Positions 62,625-64,000 of a stretch of DNA of 64,000 bases are shown here, one piece after another (position 1 is the stretch's first letter; each line of letters opens with the position of its first letter). This stretch comes from Microbacterium natoriense (GTDB lineage Bacteria > Actinomycetota > Actinomycetes > Actinomycetales > Microbacteriaceae). The DNA is taken from positions 372,001 to 436,000 of the forward strand of contig NZ_JAUSXV010000001.1 in NCBI RefSeq assembly GCF_030816295.1. Direction: 5' to 3'. A program made the translations under genes and the position numbers. The notes beneath the pieces are model-generated. The model saw nothing but the letters and a program-made list of their open reading frames with translations, made no database searches and had not been told where the DNA came from.

Positions 62625-63295
62625 CCCGCGCTCTCATCACGGGTGCAGGCAGGGGCCTGGGCGCGGCTGCAGCCGACCGCCTGGAACGTGACGGCATCGA
62701 AGTGATCCGCGTTGATATCGGCGGCGACGACGTCCTCGCACTCGATGTCACAGATGAGGAAGCCGTGTCACGCATGGCAGATCGCGTCGGCCCCGTAGAC
62801 ATCTTGATCAATTCGGCGGGCGTTGTGGGGCCGAACACTCCTCTACTGTCGACAACTGCGGACCAATGGCGCTCGGTTCTGGACGTGAACGTGCTCGGCA
62901 CAGTGGCGACGATGAGAGCATTCATCCCTGCAATGGTCGAGCGCGGGTGGGGGCGCGTCGTCAATCTGGCGAGCATGGCGGGCAAAGACGGAAACCCCAA
63001 CCTTTCGGTCTATTCGGCGTCGAAGGCGGCAGTGATCGCTCTGACCAAGTCGGCAGGCAAAGAGCTGGCCACGACCGGGGTGCTGGTCAATGCGGTCGCT
63101 CCCGCGGTGATCTCCACGCCGATGAATCAAGACACCGCTCCCGATGTACTCGCCCACATCACCAGCCTCATCCCGATGAAGCGGGTGGGCACGCCCGCGG
63201 AGGTCGCAGAATTGATCGCCTGGCTCTCGTCCGGGAACGTCAGCTTCTCAACCGGCGCCGTTTACGACATCAGCGGTGGACGAGCGACATACTGA
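62621..63295 (+). CDS. Short-chain dehydrogenase/reductase
   Basis: 224 residues. Dinucleotide loop ALITGAGRGLGAAAADRL, NSAG, catalytic Ser/Tyr/Lys in ASMAG and YSASKAA. Together with the FAH gene it resembles the deoxyaldonate steps of L-rhamnose/L-fucose breakdown, where an SDR oxidises a 2-keto-3-deoxy acid and an FAH enzyme splits the diketo product. GTG start overlaps the restored FAH stop. Its 3' end overlaps the convergent RidA gene by 48 bases. Confidence 0.93.
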   Translation: MTRALITGAGRGLGAAAADRLERDGIEVIRVDIGGDDVLALDVTDEEAVSRMADRVGPVDILINSAGVVGPNTPLLSTTADQWRSVLDVNVLGTVATMRAFIPAMVERGWGRVVNLASMAGKDGNPNLSVYSASKAAVIALTKSAGKELATTGVLVNAVAPAVISTPMNQDTAPDVLAHITSLIPMKRVGTPAEVAELIAWLSSGNVSFSTGAVYDISGGRATY

Positions 63296-63673
63296 CCGAT
63301 CCGGGATGGCCGCGACGACGTCGATCTCCACGAGGAACCCCGCCAGCTGTGAGCCGACAGTGGTGCGCACGGGAAACGGCTCGCAGAACGCTTCACGGTA
63401 CGCGACGTTGAATTCGGCGAAGTCATCAAGGTCCGCAAGATGCACGGTGACCTTCACGCAGTCATCAAGCGAGAGCTGGCGTTCGGCGAGCACGGCGGCA
63501 ATGTTGCGCAGCACCTGCCTGGTCTGATCGGTCACGGTTTCAGCGTAGGTGCCATCATCCGGGTCATGCGGACCGAATCCGGCTGTGTAGAAGAATCCGT
63601 TCGCCTCAATACCCTGGCTGTATGGCCCGGCGGGTCGAGGGGCGTTGGATGTCGTGAACGAACGTTTGGTCAC
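63248..63673 (-). CDS. RidA-family imine/enamine deaminase
   Basis: 141 residues. RPAGPYSQGIEANGFFYTAG, VTVHLADLDDF and PVRTTVGSQL are family marks; the Arg that binds the carboxylate is in FPVRTTV. The family removes reactive imines made by PLP enzymes or by D-amino-acid oxidation. GTG start after AAGGAG overlaps the stop of the next gene (GTGA). The last 17 residues extend past the usual end and lie over the SDR gene. Confidence 0.9.
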   Translation of the reverse strand: MTKRSFTTSNAPRPAGPYSQGIEANGFFYTAGFGPHDPDDGTYAETVTDQTRQVLRNIAAVLAERQLSLDDCVKVTVHLADLDDFAEFNVAYREAFCEPFPVRTTVGSQLAGFLVEIDVVAAIPDRSVCRSSTADVVNGAG

Positions 63674-64000
63674 TGTCTTCTCTCCTTAGGGTCCTGCGTC
63701 GTATGGTCCTGGGTCGATCGAGGGGGCGCCGCGTGAGGGGTGTCCCATCGAGGCGTGGGCGAGCGGCGTAGACCTCGCCCCGCAAGAGTGGAGGCGAGTT
63801 CCCCGTTCACGAGGACAGGCGTACCAGCCACGATCACGTCATCAATCCCGACGGCCTCGCCCAGCGGCCGGTCATAGGTAGCGGTGTCTGCCACTGCATC
63901 GGGGTCGACAACGGCAAGGTCAGCGATCCACCCTGGCGCGATATGCCCGCGCGCACCAAGCGAGAAGCGCGCAGCAGGAGTAGCGGCAAGGTGCCTGGCC
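63670..64000 (-). CDS. N-acyl-D-amino-acid deacylase (D-aminoacylase), C-terminal part
   Basis: The frame is open to the window edge. Visible C-terminus: ARHLAATPAARFSLGARGHI, then APGWIADLAVVDPDAV and VGIDDVIVAGTPVLVNG, the ending of amidohydrolase-superfamily D-aminoacylases, which split N-acyl-D-amino acids with zinc. The catalytic residues lie outside the window. It is co-translated with RidA, a pairing seen in D-amino-acid use. Confidence 0.85.
   Translation of the reverse strand, partial: ARHLAATPAARFSLGARGHIAPGWIADLAVVDPDAVADTATYDRPLGEAVGIDDVIVAGTPVLVNGELASTLAGRGLRRSPTPRWDTPHAAPPRSTQDHTTQDPKERRQ

Overview
The window looks like chromosome of a pigmented, aerobic, high-GC actinobacterium of the family Microbacteriaceae, most likely Microbacterium or a close relative. 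The basis is strong GC bias at third codon positions, frequent GTG starts and leaderless genes, four-base ATGA/GTGA gene overlaps, a complete C50-carotenoid operon (idi-crtE-crtB-crtI-crtYe-crtYf-crtEb), a leaderless furA-katA pair and LAxTG-type cell-wall anchors. I see no rRNA, tRNA, CRISPR array, insertion sequence or prophage.

Layout. 0-8.6 kb: oxidative-stress genes (fur-katA, HxlR regulator with a DoxX-like membrane protein, msrB-msrA), an alpha/beta hydrolase, a DUF808 membrane protein and an oxidoreductase. 8.8-20.2 kb: housekeeping and transport (membrane protein, serine hydrolase, GNAT, PnuC, a polar amino-acid ABC transporter with an S-adenosylhomocysteine hydrolase-like/amidohydrolase/cupin operon, a Tat-exported amidase, a P-loop kinase). 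20.2-25.7 kb: a minus-strand run of MgtC-like protein, tyrosine phosphatase and MFS transporter, divergent from a GH3 glycosidase and a TetR regulator; two near-identical palindromes lie between the divergent genes. 25.7-30.4 kb: small S4 protein, lipoprotein, broken dihydrofolate-reductase-like gene, phosphatase, secretable-type nuclease family protein, MarR/quinone-oxidoreductase pair. 30.5-39.2 kb: the carotenoid operon followed on the same strand by ferrochelatase and photolyase, with a divergent MarR regulator. 39.2-40.8 kb: an SDR/DUF2867 protein.

40.9-64 kb looks more accessory and visibly less GC-rich in places. It starts with a response regulator and an unusual histidine kinase whose whole membrane-plus-kinase unit is present twice in one chain. 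Next come two large LAITG-anchored surface proteins (about 1290 and 1210 residues). Each is followed by a terminator hairpin and then by one copy of a 210-bp element that contains a covarying 16-bp stem. Between them lies a small secreted protein with a sorting-signal-like LAETG plus membrane segment at its N-terminus. A perfect Crp/GlxR-type site precedes the first surface gene. The end of the window is a glycan-use cluster: Tat-exported protein, pectate-lyase-superfamily protein, GDSL esterase with carbohydrate-binding modules, GH109-like protein, GH78 alpha-L-rhamnosidase, and divergently an FAH hydrolase/SDR pair that fits deoxy-sugar (rhamnose or fucose) breakdown, then RidA and a D-aminoacylase.

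A cross-cutting observation is that five genes (fur, dihydrofolate-reductase-like, crtE, GDSL esterase, FAH) each appear to carry one extra base that breaks or fuses the reading frame. The uniform +1 direction suggests residual sequencing insertions as much as real mutation, so these five should be checked before being called pseudogenes or fusions.
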